Shown here piece by piece: positions 10,239 to 18,999 of a stretch of 64,000 bases of DNA. The notes below the pieces were generated by a model, which ran no database searches, was not told where the DNA came from, and saw nothing but the letters and a program-made list of their open reading frames with translations. The stretch's first letter is position 1. Each line of letters opens with the position of its first letter. Origin of the DNA: Sphingomonas sp. TREG-RG-20F-R18-01 (lineage in GTDB: Bacteria > Pseudomonadota > Alphaproteobacteria > Sphingomonadales > Sphingomonadaceae); assembly GCF_022662475.1 (NCBI RefSeq), contig NZ_JAKNQQ010000005.1, positions 1 to 64,000 on the forward strand, read 5' to 3'. Position numbers and translations under genes: made by a program.

Positions 10239-11887
10239 GGCTGTTCGCCCGGAGTCCCAACGCCCGCGTCGGCGGGCCGGGCCTCTGTCGCGCGTTGACG
10301 CTGTGCCCACCAATGCTCGAACGGCGTCGCCTCGGCGAAGACATCCGCCAGGATCGCGCGGATTTCCGCGGGCTTCGCGACCTGCGTCATCAAGCTGAGC
10401 TCGCCTTGGCCGATCTGGTTGAAGGAATGGCCGCAGTGCCAGACGTCGTCGTCGATCTGCAGAAACCGGTCGTGCGACCGCCGCCCGGTGGAAACGCGAA
10501 TATCGATGATCCCGAACCCCTGCGCAGGATCGCGCATTGCCGCGATTTGCCGTAGGAGCGCGTCCCCGATCGACTCGCTGCCGTTGAGCTCGTCCTTCTC
10601 GTTCGACTCCTTCTTCGCGTTGCGAGGGCGCGGATTGATCAGCGCCAGGATCGCGACCCCTTCGAACTGCGCCGCCATCGCGAATTCTTGCAAATCCTCA
10701 GCATCGAAATAGGGATCGACGAACAGAATCCGATCGCGAGCATGACCGATCAACCGGCGAATATGGTCCACCGCGCTGGCGCGGTCGTTTTCGAGGATGT
10801 GCGATGTCCGTGGGTCATCGGCGCGTCCCGCCGGCAGCAAGCCACCAGTGCGCTCGCCCTGACGGTCCTGCAGATGCTCGACCTGACGCAGGGGCGTCAA
10901 CGGCGGCGCTGGCGGACCGGCGTTCTTGTCGTGGAGGCTGATGACGAGCGGTGCACTGGCGGCCGCACGCTTCGGGGGTTGTACAATGCGCCGCTTGACC
11001 GCCGTCGCAGACTGCGACCAAACCCCGCGCATGAACCAGCCTGGATCATCCTGATCGAGTAATCCGCGGCGCGCGCATACAATTTCGTGGCGTGCGGACG
11101 GCACTTGCGACGGTGCGGTGCCACACAGGCGTCCAAGCGCATCCGGTGAACCATCGAGCCGCCACCCGGCGACGCCGGCGCGGAATTCCTCGATGGTGAA
11201 GCGAAGCGTCGACAGGTCGACACCGCGCCTCGGCGTGCCCCGTAGCTCCACCGTCTCGCCGACGCTATCGCGGTCGCCAAGGACCAGGCTGCAGTTCCGA
11301 AGCAAGGGGTTCGGCGCGATCAGCACGGCCGCGCCGAGCCACGCGTCATAGCCGAGGAGGTCGAAGTGCAGCTGATCCTGGAGCCAAGCGCGAGCACGGA
11401 TTGATGCGGCGACCGTCGCGGACGTATCTCGGAGCATCGCCACGGGATCAGCCAATGCCGCCATCGGCACGAGCCGGTGAAGCCTCGGCCGCCCGTGCCA
11501 GTGCGGCGCAAAGGGAAGGGGCGTTGACGGGAGCGTGAACCGGCCAAGCGGCGGCTCGGCCCCGAGGGAACCGGGTGCGATGGCGAATGCCTGTCCCGGT
11601 ATACGGCCAGCAACTTCCGACAGGGATGCGTACCAGGCAAGCGCGTCGGCGAGGGGCAAGACGCTTCGCCCGACGATCAGGCGCGCAGAGCCGAAATTCT
11701 GGAAGGTCCCATCCTCAGGGGGCGGGGACATCTCGGCGGGGAGAAGCTCCACCGAGGCGAACAAAAGATGGTTCGTCCCGGCATTCACGAGCGTCGCCAA
11801 CCGCACCACGCCGAAATCGTAGTCCCCCGCGACGATTGTCGGCCAGGTCTCGACAGGCGCGGGCGCTGGAGCGAGGCTTTCGATCAT
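10235..11887 (-). CDS. Phospholipase D-like protein, possible defence effector
   Basis: The protein is 550 residues. Near the C-terminus it has a PLD-type catalytic signature: H472-D-R-F-L-Q-I-D (HxRx4D, with R replacing the usual K), followed by GHSFNQIG, and preceded by a strand-loop ILFVDPYFD near 395. PLD-family effectors act as nucleases or phospholipases. Only one such motif is present, so an active enzyme would have to dimerise. The N-terminal 350 residues are unrecognised. They may belong to the family databases call the VPA1262 N-terminal domain, but that is from memory and uncertain. Its stop overlaps the next gene's start (ATGA). A divergent membrane-protein gene starts 222 bases away. 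Confidence 0.55.
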   Translation of the reverse strand: MIESLAPAPAPVETWPTIVAGDYDFGVVRLATLVNAGTNHLLFASVELLPAEMSPPPEDGTFQNFGSARLIVGRSVLPLADALAWYASLSEVAGRIPGQAFAIAPGSLGAEPPLGRFTLPSTPLPFAPHWHGRPRLHRLVPMAALADPVAMLRDTSATVAASIRARAWLQDQLHFDLLGYDAWLGAAVLIAPNPLLRNCSLVLGDRDSVGETVELRGTPRRGVDLSTLRFTIEEFRAGVAGWRLDGSPDALGRLCGTAPSQVPSARHEIVCARRGLLDQDDPGWFMRGVWSQSATAVKRRIVQPPKRAAASAPLVISLHDKNAGPPAPPLTPLRQVEHLQDRQGERTGGLLPAGRADDPRTSHILENDRASAVDHIRRLIGHARDRILFVDPYFDAEDLQEFAMAAQFEGVAILALINPRPRNAKKESNEKDELNGSESIGDALLRQIAAMRDPAQGFGIIDIRVSTGRRSHDRFLQIDDDVWHCGHSFNQIGQGELSLMTQVAKPAEIRAILADVFAEATPFEHWWAQRQRATEARPADAGVGTPGEQP

Positions 11888-12108
11888 CTCGTCTGCCTAA
11901 AGCGTGTCGATGGGCGTCGCCAGCCCCGGGAGCGGCGGCGTGGGATTGCCCCGCGCACGCTGATATCGCGTACAGCGCAGGTGCCGGGCATCGCTATGGG
12001 ACGTTCCGGAGTGCTGCAGGGAATCGACGACGCCGCAAGTTTCGGTATCACAGCGTCGATGCCTTTGCTCTCGATCCTCTCGGCGCCGCCGCCGCCTTTA
12101 CCCTCGGG

Positions 12109-13155
12109 ATGGAACATCGCGCTGTGGCGGCGCTGATCGGTGCCGCAAGCGCACTCCTCGTCTCGCTCATAAAGGACTGGTTCCTGGAGATCCGCAAGGA
12201 GCGGCGCGCCGTCCGCCGAACCGAGACCGAGATCTACGACCAGTATCTCGCACCGCTCTGCGAGGCCTGCGCCAAGATCGTTTGGCGGAGCCACGAGATT
12301 TTCATCGACGAACGGCACGCGTTTCTCAAGACATCGACGCTACCGCTCGGCTTCAACAGCTACAAGCGGACCAGCACACTTTACCGCGTCGCCACGCTGG
12401 TCGGCTGGATCCGCGGCATGGACCGCGAGCTCAGCGCGCTCTCGCGCCGCAATCCTGCACGGTCCCCCGCCATTGCCGCCGCCGTCACGGCCTTCGGCAC
12501 GGCGCTCGCTGAAGGCGCGTCCGTTGAACAGGAACGGCTCGTGCGGCTCTGCGACATCTGGTCGCTCGACGTCTCGCTCCTCACGGATCCGGCGCGCGCG
12601 AAACTCGCCATGCGCGTCGAGATCAAGGCGCACGAACTGGCAGGCATTGCCGCTGCGGCGGATCTCGCCGCGGTCGCCGATCTCGGGCCAGACCGGCAGG
12701 TGACTTTATGCCTGGGCTTGTCCACGTTCGTAGCCGCCGCGCTCAATTGTCCGCCACCGCCGGTCGAGCTGGTGGCATCGTCGGTGCGCGATGTGCTCGA
12801 CAGCCTCGTCTTCCGGGAAGCCCTGATCTACCGCGACTGGCAGGATGCGCTTGGTGATGCGATGATCGAGCGCGATGAAGCCTCCGCACGGCGCTTCCGC
12901 ATTATCGGCTACGCAGCGTTCGAGACCCTGCTCCAGAAGCTCGAAACACCGTGGATGACGGTCCTCGCGGCGAGCATCGAAGATATCGATCTCGATCAGC
13001 CTGATCCGAAAGACTTTCGGACCCACCAGCTGAAACGGCTCTCGCGCGCTGCTGCCGCCATCCTCGTGGCCGCATCAAGGCACCCGGACGCGCCCGTCGC
13101 GCCAGCAGCGCTGAAAGCTGCCAAGGACCTTTTGAGCGCCCTGCCGGACACCTGA
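12109..13155 (+). CDS. Membrane-anchored protein of unknown function
   Basis: The frame is open from 11575, but that part overlaps the PLD-like gene on the other strand and reads as shadow. The ATG at 12109 gives a 348-residue protein. It starts with one membrane helix (about residues 5-20, AVAALIGAASALLVSLI), followed by a basic, charged segment, as in many single-span proteins with a cytoplasmic helical domain. No catalytic motif is visible. It is divergent from the PLD-like pair and could be its membrane component, but that is only positional. The ribosome site is weak. Confidence 0.55.
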   Translation: MEHRAVAALIGAASALLVSLIKDWFLEIRKERRAVRRTETEIYDQYLAPLCEACAKIVWRSHEIFIDERHAFLKTSTLPLGFNSYKRTSTLYRVATLVGWIRGMDRELSALSRRNPARSPAIAAAVTAFGTALAEGASVEQERLVRLCDIWSLDVSLLTDPARAKLAMRVEIKAHELAGIAAAADLAAVADLGPDRQVTLCLGLSTFVAAALNCPPPPVELVASSVRDVLDSLVFREALIYRDWQDALGDAMIERDEASARRFRIIGYAAFETLLQKLETPWMTVLAASIEDIDLDQPDPKDFRTHQLKRLSRAAAAILVAASRHPDAPVAPAALKAAKDLLSALPDT

Positions 13156-13262
13156 AGTAGCAACATTCAATAGACGGTTTTCGCACGTCAGCCGACGGTG
13201 GCTCTCAGCATCCACCAGCCGACGGTGAAAATGAGCTCAATCAATCGGGCGTTGTTCTTAGA

Positions 13263-13487
13263 CTAGCCGGCCGATGCTGAATTCTCGTGATCGTCGATAT
13301 GATAGAAAATCGGGTTGCGCAGCCACTCGTTGATGGCCGACTCTCGCCACCCGGCGCAGCGTTCGCTGATCTTAATGCTGCTGGGAAACGTACCATTCTG
13401 CATTTTACGGTACATCGTTGAGCGACTGAGCCCGGTGCGGGCAAGAACGCTCTTGATGCGAATCATTCGATCTGGGGTATCAGTCAT
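13263..13487 (-). CDS. AlpA-family transcriptional regulator / excisionase
   Basis: A 74-residue protein with the MerR-like helix-turn-helix of AlpA regulators. It has RIKSVLARTGLSRSTMYRKM, then the FPSSIKIS...GWRESAINEWL wing that is standard for the family. AlpA proteins switch on integrase or excision genes of tRNA-integrated elements, so this is a likely excision control protein. The start at 13487 is backed by AGGAG 10 bases upstream. The longer open frame to 14033 is not credible, because it runs into the control region and start of the ParB-like gene. Confidence 0.85.
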   Translation of the reverse strand: MTDTPDRMIRIKSVLARTGLSRSTMYRKMQNGTFPSSIKISERCAGWRESAINEWLRNPIFYHIDDHENSASAG

Positions 13488-14018
13488 ATCGAGCAGCTCC
13501 TGAATATCATGCGCTCTAATCGCTCCCTCCAAACCGATCTGAGACTGCTGTGAGTGGTGCACAAGAGTGCCGAAAACAGTGCCAAGTGTTGAAAAACGCC
13601 GAATAAAGCCGCAGCACGCCAAACAGCGCTGGGAGTGCAAAAAATAAATTTTACGAAAAGAGCAGTGCGTCTCCCCGTCTGCGTCGGGGCCGCGCTCTAT
13701 TCCGCTGACGCTCCACCGAGCCGCCATGCGACTCGGCCCATTCGGGTGACGATCGCATGACGCGGATGCCGGCTCTTTTGAATTCGGCATATGGTCGGCG
13801 CGGGTTCCCCGCGCCGGCGTTGCGCGCCGCGGCGCGGCTTGGCGGGGTCGGCGTCGCTTCCCTCTAGTCCCGCCGCAGCGGGCCGCAACCGGCTGCGCCG
13901 GTCCTACTCTTCGTTCCGGCCCTGCGGGTGCTGCCCGGCGCTCAAGCGGGACTGCCGGTCCGCTCCTGCCGCCGACCCCGCCATTCCGGCCGGGCTGCGG
14001 TGTGAAGGAGTAAGGACG
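13488..14018. promoter_or_regulatory. Control region between alpA and parB, with a GC-rich hairpin
   Basis: These 531 bases lie between the divergent AlpA and ParB-like genes. Bases 13797-13815 form a perfect 8-bp inverted repeat, GGCGCGGG-TTC-CCCGCGCC. It has no T-tract, so it is not a plain terminator. It could be a ParB or regulator site, or part of a small RNA. The stretch 13781-14000 is very GC rich and rich in short inverted repeats. The ribosome site AAGGAG lies just before the ParB start. Confidence 0.4.
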
Positions 14019-15749
14019 ATGGAACTCAAGCATATCGAACTCGCTAACCTTGCCGTCTCGGGCCTCAACATGCGCGGCAAGGGCAAGGCGGACATTGCCA
14101 ACATCCTGCCATCGGTACGCGCACGCGGGGTGCTGGTGCCACTGATCGTGAGGGCGAACGGAACGCCAGACACCTATGAGATCGTGGCGGGCAAACGGCG
14201 CTATCAGGCGGCGCTGACGGTCGCGGAAGAAACCGGCGAACAGGAGGCACTACCCTGCGCGGTGATCGCAGCGGGCGACGATGCGTCGGCGCTGGAAGCA
14301 TCGCTGATCGAAAACGTCGCGCGGCTGGACCCTGACGAGGTCACGCGCTGGGAGAGCTTCACCCGACTGGTCCGCGAGGGCCGCAAGCCCGAGCAGATCG
14401 CGGCCACGTTCGGCCTGACCGAGTTGCAGGTCAAACGCACGCTAGCGCTCGGCAACCTGCTCCCGCGTATCCGCAACCTTTATCGGCGCGGCGAGATCGA
14501 CGCGGCGACGGTGCGGCATCTGACCCTGATATCGAAGGCGCAGCAGCAGGCATGGTTTGCGCTGTTCGACACGCCCGGCGGCAATTGCCCGACCGGATCG
14601 CAGTTGAAGGCATGGGCATTCGGCGGCGCGTCGATCCCGGTCAGCGCAGCGCTGTTCGACGTAAACGGCTATTCCGGCGGCATCGTGTCCGATCTTTTCG
14701 GCGAGGATCGTTACTTCACCGATGCGGCCGCGTTCTGGGTCGCGCAGAACGAGGCAGTCGAGGCGCGGGCCGAAGCGTACCGTGAGGTGGGATGGTCCGA
14801 GGTCGTCGTGCTCGGTCAAAGCGAGTATTTCCAAAGTTGGGAGCATGAGCGTTGCCCGAAGCGCAAGGGCGGGCGCGTCTATATCGCGGTCAGTCCACGC
14901 GGCGATGTCGCGTTTCACGAAGGCTATGTCACCCTCAAGGAAGCGCGCAAGCTCGCCAAGGGCGAGGGCATCGACACGCCGAAACGGCCCGAGATCACCA
15001 GCGGCCAGCAGGACTATGTCGATCTGCACCGCCATGCCGCCGTGCGGGCGAAGATGGTCGATCAGCCCGGCATCGCGTTGCGGGTCGCAGTCGCGCACAT
15101 GATCGCCGGTTCGCCGCTCTGGACCGTTCGAGTGGAACAGCAGCGCGCAGCCGATGCGGTTGTCGAGAGCGTCGAAAGCAGCCTGTCCGAAGCGATGTTC
15201 GATGCCCGCCGCCGCAAGCTACTCACGGTGCTGGGGCTCGATCCTGAAATGCCGGTGATCGCCGGTAATGACAGTGAGGGTCTGTCCGCTCTGTTCCTCC
15301 GGCTGGTGGCGCTCGACGAGGGTACTGTGCTCGACATCCTCTCGGTCGTGATGGGCGAGACCCTCCACGCTCACAGCGATATCGTCGATACGCTGGGCGG
15401 GCACCTCGGCATCAACATGGCCGAGGTCTCGCAGTGCGACGACGCCCTGCTGCGTGGGGTCCGAGACCGTGAGGTGCTGCACGAAATGCTGCGCGAGGTG
15501 GCGGGCGACATGGTGGCCGACGCGAACGTCAAAGTGACCGGCATGGTCAAGCGCCAGATCATCCGCGACTATCTCGCGGGCGCAGGCGGACGCTCGAAGG
15601 TCGAAAGCTGGGTGCCGCGCTGGCTGCGGTTTCCGGCATCCGCCTACACCGATCGCGGTGGTGTCGGCAGCGTCGAGCGTAGCGCAAGCATCCCGACGAT
15701 GGCCGATCAGTCCGAGCCCGCCTGCGACCCGATCCGCATCGCGGCGTGA
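14019..15749 (+). CDS. ParB/Spo0J-family protein
   Basis: A 576-residue protein. The N-terminal ParB nuclease-like domain shows GVLVPLIVR, then EIVAGKRRYQAAL and ASLIENVARLDPDE. A helix-turn-helix follows (EQIAATFGLTELQVKRTLALGNLLP). The remaining 400 residues are unlike chromosomal ParB. Such long ParB-like proteins are common on sphingomonad plasmids and mobile elements, where they serve maintenance or gene control. No ParA is present nearby. The ATG at 14019 is preceded by AAGGAG at good spacing; the 76 residues upstream in frame are not protein-like. The short sigma-like gene follows on the same strand. Confidence 0.8.
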   Translation: MELKHIELANLAVSGLNMRGKGKADIANILPSVRARGVLVPLIVRANGTPDTYEIVAGKRRYQAALTVAEETGEQEALPCAVIAAGDDASALEASLIENVARLDPDEVTRWESFTRLVREGRKPEQIAATFGLTELQVKRTLALGNLLPRIRNLYRRGEIDAATVRHLTLISKAQQQAWFALFDTPGGNCPTGSQLKAWAFGGASIPVSAALFDVNGYSGGIVSDLFGEDRYFTDAAAFWVAQNEAVEARAEAYREVGWSEVVVLGQSEYFQSWEHERCPKRKGGRVYIAVSPRGDVAFHEGYVTLKEARKLAKGEGIDTPKRPEITSGQQDYVDLHRHAAVRAKMVDQPGIALRVAVAHMIAGSPLWTVRVEQQRAADAVVESVESSLSEAMFDARRRKLLTVLGLDPEMPVIAGNDSEGLSALFLRLVALDEGTVLDILSVVMGETLHAHSDIVDTLGGHLGINMAEVSQCDDALLRGVRDREVLHEMLREVAGDMVADANVKVTGMVKRQIIRDYLAGAGGRSKVESWVPRWLRFPASAYTDRGGVGSVERSASIPTMADQSEPACDPIRIAA

Positions 15750-15824
15750 CCGCTGGCCGGTGGCGGCAGCGTCGTCACAGGCCTCCCATCCATTTGCCAC
15801 GACCTTCATGTTGGGAGACCGAGC

Positions 15825-16169
15825 ATGAATGATCCCAAAGACCCCGATCTGGCCGCGCGCTCCAAGATCGCCTTCGACTGCACGATTGCCAGTCAGTCCG
15901 GATCGATAGAACCGCCCGCTCCGGAGCGAATTGCCTGTATCGAGCGCGCCCTGCTCGCACTGCCGAGGATCACCCGCGAAATCTTCCTCGCGCACCGCCT
16001 CGATCACTACAGCTACGAGAAAATGGCGAAGATCACCGGCCTCAGCGTGCGACAGGTCGAGCGCCAGATCGCCAAGGCAGTCAGCCAGATCGATCGCTAC
16101 GTATGTGGTGACGAACGCACCGCGTGGCAGCGCTGGCGGGACGCGCACCTGCCGCGCTGGTTGCGCTGA
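15825..16169 (+). CDS. Small sigma-70 region 4-like DNA-binding protein
   Basis: A 114-residue protein. Residues 38-90 read like sigma-70 region 4: ERALLALPRITREIFLAHRLD, then YEKMAKITGLSVRQVERQIAKAVSQID, a classic helix-turn-helix for the -35 box. There is no region 2, so it cannot be a complete sigma factor. It may be a regulator derived from an ECF sigma factor. It lies 75 bases after the ParB-like gene and has a GGGAG ribosome site. Similar short proteins are found with conjugative elements in sphingomonads. Confidence 0.7.
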   Translation: MNDPKDPDLAARSKIAFDCTIASQSGSIEPPAPERIACIERALLALPRITREIFLAHRLDHYSYEKMAKITGLSVRQVERQIAKAVSQIDRYVCGDERTAWQRWRDAHLPRWLR

Positions 16170-16179
16170 TCGACCACGG

Positions 16180-16205
16180 CCTCGCCCGGCAATCGCCGGG
16201 CGAGG
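16180..16205. terminator. Hairpin after the sigma-like gene
   Basis: A perfect 11-bp stem (CCTCGCCCGGC / GCCGGGCGAGG) with the loop AATC lies 10 bases after the stop at 16169. Only two T's follow, so it may be a weak terminator or an mRNA stabiliser. Confidence 0.5.
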
Positions 16206-16240
16206 TTGGCGCGCCGCCGTCCTCTCGATAGAAAGATACC

Positions 16241-17164
16241 GTGAAGTCCGATCTCGATCATCTGCCACCGGCGAAGCAGCGCGAACTGGAACGCGTGGTG
16301 CAAATTCTCTTCGAGGAATTTGCCGACGCAACCGCGATAGCGACTTCGGCATGGAAGAAGCAGGCGCGGATACAGAAAGTCATTCTGTACGGCAGCTATG
16401 CGCGGGGCGGCTGGGTCGACGAGCCGCACACTGCCAAGGGCTATCAGTCGGACTTCGATCTGCTCGTGATCGTCAATCATGAAAAGCTCACCGACCGCGT
16501 CGAGTTCTGGTCGAGTGCCGAAGATCGGCTCAATCGGGAACTGGCGATCACGAAGACGCTGCGAACGCCCGTCAATTTCATCGTACACACGCTGAGCGAA
16601 GTGACCACCGGCCTCAACCAAGGCCGCTATTTCTTCATGGACGTCGTCCGCGACGGCATCGCGCTCTATCAGACCGACGATACCGATTTTGTCGAACCCA
16701 AACCCAAGACGCCTGATCAGGCGCTGGCGATGGCACGAGAATATTATGAGGAGTGGTTTCCCAGTGCGAACAAGCGCTTCGACGGCGCCAAATTCCATAT
16801 CGGTCAAGGCAACCTAAAAGACGCGGCCTTCGATCTTCACCAGACGGCCGAGCGTTACTACCATTGCGTACTTCTGGTCTGCACTTTCTACACGCCGCAC
16901 GTCCATAATCTCGGCTTCCTGCGAACACAGGCCGAACGGCTGGACCTTCGTCTCGTTCATGTTTGGCCGCGTGTGCTCAAGTACGAACGCGCCCGGTTCG
17001 AGAAACTCAAGGAAGCCTACGTCAAGGCACGCTATTCCCGGCACTTCCGGATCACGGAGGAGGAACTCGCGTGGCTGGCAGACCGAGTTGAAGAACTCGG
17101 ACAGGCGGTCGAAACGATCTGTGCCGAGCGGATCGCGGTTTTGGAACGCGCTACCGCCGCCTGA
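16241..17164 (+). CDS. Nucleotidyltransferase-HEPN fusion protein
   Basis: A 307-residue protein. The N-terminal half is a minimal nucleotidyltransferase: VILYGSYARGGW (the GS motif) and QSDFDLLVIV (DxD) near residue 70, separated by an insert. The C-terminal half is HEPN-like: helices with AFDLHQTAERYYHC, and KARYSRHFRI near residue 265. In MntA/HepT toxin-antitoxin pairs the two functions are on separate proteins, and the MNT partner adenylylates the HEPN RNase to silence it. Here both are in one chain. The start is GTG. The gene lies between the sigma-like and DUF4236-like genes and may be a defence module or a housekeeping relative. Confidence 0.75.
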   Translation: MKSDLDHLPPAKQRELERVVQILFEEFADATAIATSAWKKQARIQKVILYGSYARGGWVDEPHTAKGYQSDFDLLVIVNHEKLTDRVEFWSSAEDRLNRELAITKTLRTPVNFIVHTLSEVTTGLNQGRYFFMDVVRDGIALYQTDDTDFVEPKPKTPDQALAMAREYYEEWFPSANKRFDGAKFHIGQGNLKDAAFDLHQTAERYYHCVLLVCTFYTPHVHNLGFLRTQAERLDLRLVHVWPRVLKYERARFEKLKEAYVKARYSRHFRITEEELAWLADRVEELGQAVETICAERIAVLERATAA

Positions 17165-17295
17165 AACAATTCCGTGCAAACACGGGGCTCGCAGAAATAA
17201 CGGAGAGCCGAACGGTCGTCTGCGTGACGGCCCGAGAACAATGGCGGCTTCCCGTCCCAACCGATATAGTTCATCGACAGGGATAGGGGGAGTCG

Positions 17296-18417
17296 ATGAC
17301 ATCACGCTTCCGAGGCGAGCTTACCGTGGTACCGCCGGTTCGCATCGCCGTCAGACGAACGGGTCTTGAAACGACAATCGACTGGAACTCCCGAGGCGCT
17401 GATCGAGGCCTCTCCAATGTTGGATTCGGCGTGATAGGTGATCCTCGTCGCGCGGGACCTTTACCAACCGAGCGATATCTCATTCCCGGCACTCGGATCG
17501 ATTTCGGCGGCGGCAACGTCGCCACGATGACGTCGAGCGGCCTTAGCCAGTTTAAAGAACTGCTGCTTGCGACGCAGGCCCGCGAACGAGAGATACGCGC
17601 CGACGTCAAGAAAGCGCGCATGCAGCACGCGATCTCGTGGACGGCGCGAGCCTTGGCATGGACGAGCCTCGTTTCGGTCGTATCGAAATCCGTCCGGACC
17701 AAAGCTACGCAGGCCGTCGCGCTGCGTAAAAACGAGATATCCACGCTGCGCGATAATCTCGCCGCCTCGCGAATATCCATCAGCTTCGATATGGAAACGG
17801 CTGTAGCTGGGCCTCATCTTCGCATGCTCAGCGCATTCGACGGCCTCGCGACATCGCAAGGATCATGGGTCCTGAAAATGTCCCAGCAGATCGATCGAGT
17901 CCGGGCGAGGAGCATGTCGAACGGAGTCGTCGACCGTCAGTCGACGCGCCTCGCGCGAAATTCCGATCCGCTCGTGGACACAGCAGACTGTCCCTTGGCA
18001 CTGCCGGTGCAAAACGGTCGATCAACAGCATATTTCTATCCAGGATTCGTGCTCGTAATTGACGCGGGCCGGTCTGACTTTGCGCTGATCGACCTCAGGG
18101 AACTCGACGTCAGTTACTCGGGCGTACAGTTTACCGAGACGGAGCGGACGCCGGGTGACGCCAGACTAGTCGGCAAAGTGTGGGCAAAATCGAATAAGAA
18201 CGGTACGCGCGATCGTCGTTTCAAAGATAATCGTGAATTGCCGGTCATGCTCTATGGCGAGATGAGTCTCAGAGCATCGGGCGGCTTCAACGAAGCCTTC
18301 ATGTTCAGTCGAAATGAGGATTGCCAAGCTTTCGTTCGCGCGATTCAAGAGTTAAAGCGCACGCTTGCCAGCACGCCGACAACACGCGTTCCCGACAATC
18401 CGAAGGCACTGACTTAA
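17296..18417 (+). CDS. DUF4236-like protein of unknown function
   Basis: A 373-residue protein. The first 75 residues resemble the DUF4236 domain: a run of short strands (MTSRFRGELTVVPPVRIAV, RRTGLETTIDW) ending in YLIPGTRIDF. A coiled or helical middle follows (80-150), then a strand-rich part from about 235 with YFYPGFVLVID and FALIDLRELDV. There is no membrane segment. The start is supported by GGGGGAG just upstream. DUF4236 has no known biochemical role. The protein converges on the traD gene, and the stop codons overlap by a few bases. Confidence 0.6.
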   Translation: MTSRFRGELTVVPPVRIAVRRTGLETTIDWNSRGADRGLSNVGFGVIGDPRRAGPLPTERYLIPGTRIDFGGGNVATMTSSGLSQFKELLLATQAREREIRADVKKARMQHAISWTARALAWTSLVSVVSKSVRTKATQAVALRKNEISTLRDNLAASRISISFDMETAVAGPHLRMLSAFDGLATSQGSWVLKMSQQIDRVRARSMSNGVVDRQSTRLARNSDPLVDTADCPLALPVQNGRSTAYFYPGFVLVIDAGRSDFALIDLRELDVSYSGVQFTETERTPGDARLVGKVWAKSNKNGTRDRRFKDNRELPVMLYGEMSLRASGGFNEAFMFSRNEDCQAFVRAIQELKRTLASTPTTRVPDNPKALT

Positions 18418-18656
18418 CGGCTGTCGGCCTCGCCGGAGCCAGACAGACCCTCCGCATCTTGCGCAAACGCCCGCTTGCCCCGTCGTCGCCATAGCGTCAG
18501 CGAATCCTCGCGCTCGTCGCTGCGCAATCGTGCGGCCGCTTCCGTCAGCAGTGCGAAGATCACAGCGCGATCGTCATCAGTGAGATCGATCAACCCCGCC
18601 TTGGCGATCAGACCGCCAAGCTCGATCAACTGCCGGGTTCGCTCCCGCCGCTTCAC
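18414..18656 (-). CDS. traD: TraD-like mobilization protein
   Basis: The recognisable part is KRRERTRQLIELGGLIAKAGLIDLTDDDRAVIFALL, the signature of small TraD proteins from Ti-type mobilization regions. These are accessory proteins, distinct from the large TraD coupling ATPase. The frame stays open upstream to 18959, but that part overlaps TraC in another frame and reads as shadow. I chose GTG at 18656, giving 80 residues; the true start could be an upstream non-ATG codon inside the traC end. It lies just after traC and probably shares its mRNA. Confidence 0.65.
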   Translation of the reverse strand: MKRRERTRQLIELGGLIAKAGLIDLTDDDRAVIFALLTEAAARLRSDEREDSLTLWRRRGKRAFAQDAEGLSGSGEADSR

Positions 18657-18672
18657 CTGCCAGTCTCGCCCA

Positions 18673-18999
18673 TCATGACGGGCGCGGGTCAGCAGCAGGC
18701 GGTTGCGCGTCGCTGTTGTCCGCCGCGCCGCCGCTCGCGTCGCGATCAGCGCTGTTAGAAGTGCCGCGCGCCGTCCGCTGAAAGAACGCAGCGCCGCTTT
18801 TGCGCCACGCCTCCTTCGTCGCGGCGTCCTTCGATTGCGCGGCAGCGAGCAAGGCGCCAGCCAGCATCTCGACCGGCAACGCATCGGCTCCGGTAGCGAC
18901 CGCAAGCTCGCCCAATTGGACGAGTTTGCGGTCGCGGAGAACTTTGGCCTTGTCGCCAAGCGCCTTCAGTTCGGCATCGAAATCGCGGGGTTTTCGCAT
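18673..18999 (-). CDS. traC: TraC-like mobilization protein
   Basis: A 108-residue protein starting MRKPRDFDAELKALGDKAK. It has a charged coiled helix, then VQLGELAVATGADALPVEMLAGALL and AATKEAWRKSGAAFFQ. This is the pattern of TraC/TraD accessory proteins that join the TraA relaxase at oriT in Ti-like systems. A start at 19062 is possible, but it would run into the oriT side; the ATG at 18999 better matches the family. It is divergent from traA, with the likely oriT between them. Confidence 0.75.
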   Translation of the reverse strand: MRKPRDFDAELKALGDKAKVLRDRKLVQLGELAVATGADALPVEMLAGALLAAAQSKDAATKEAWRKSGAAFFQRTARGTSNSADRDASGGAADNSDAQPPAADPRPS

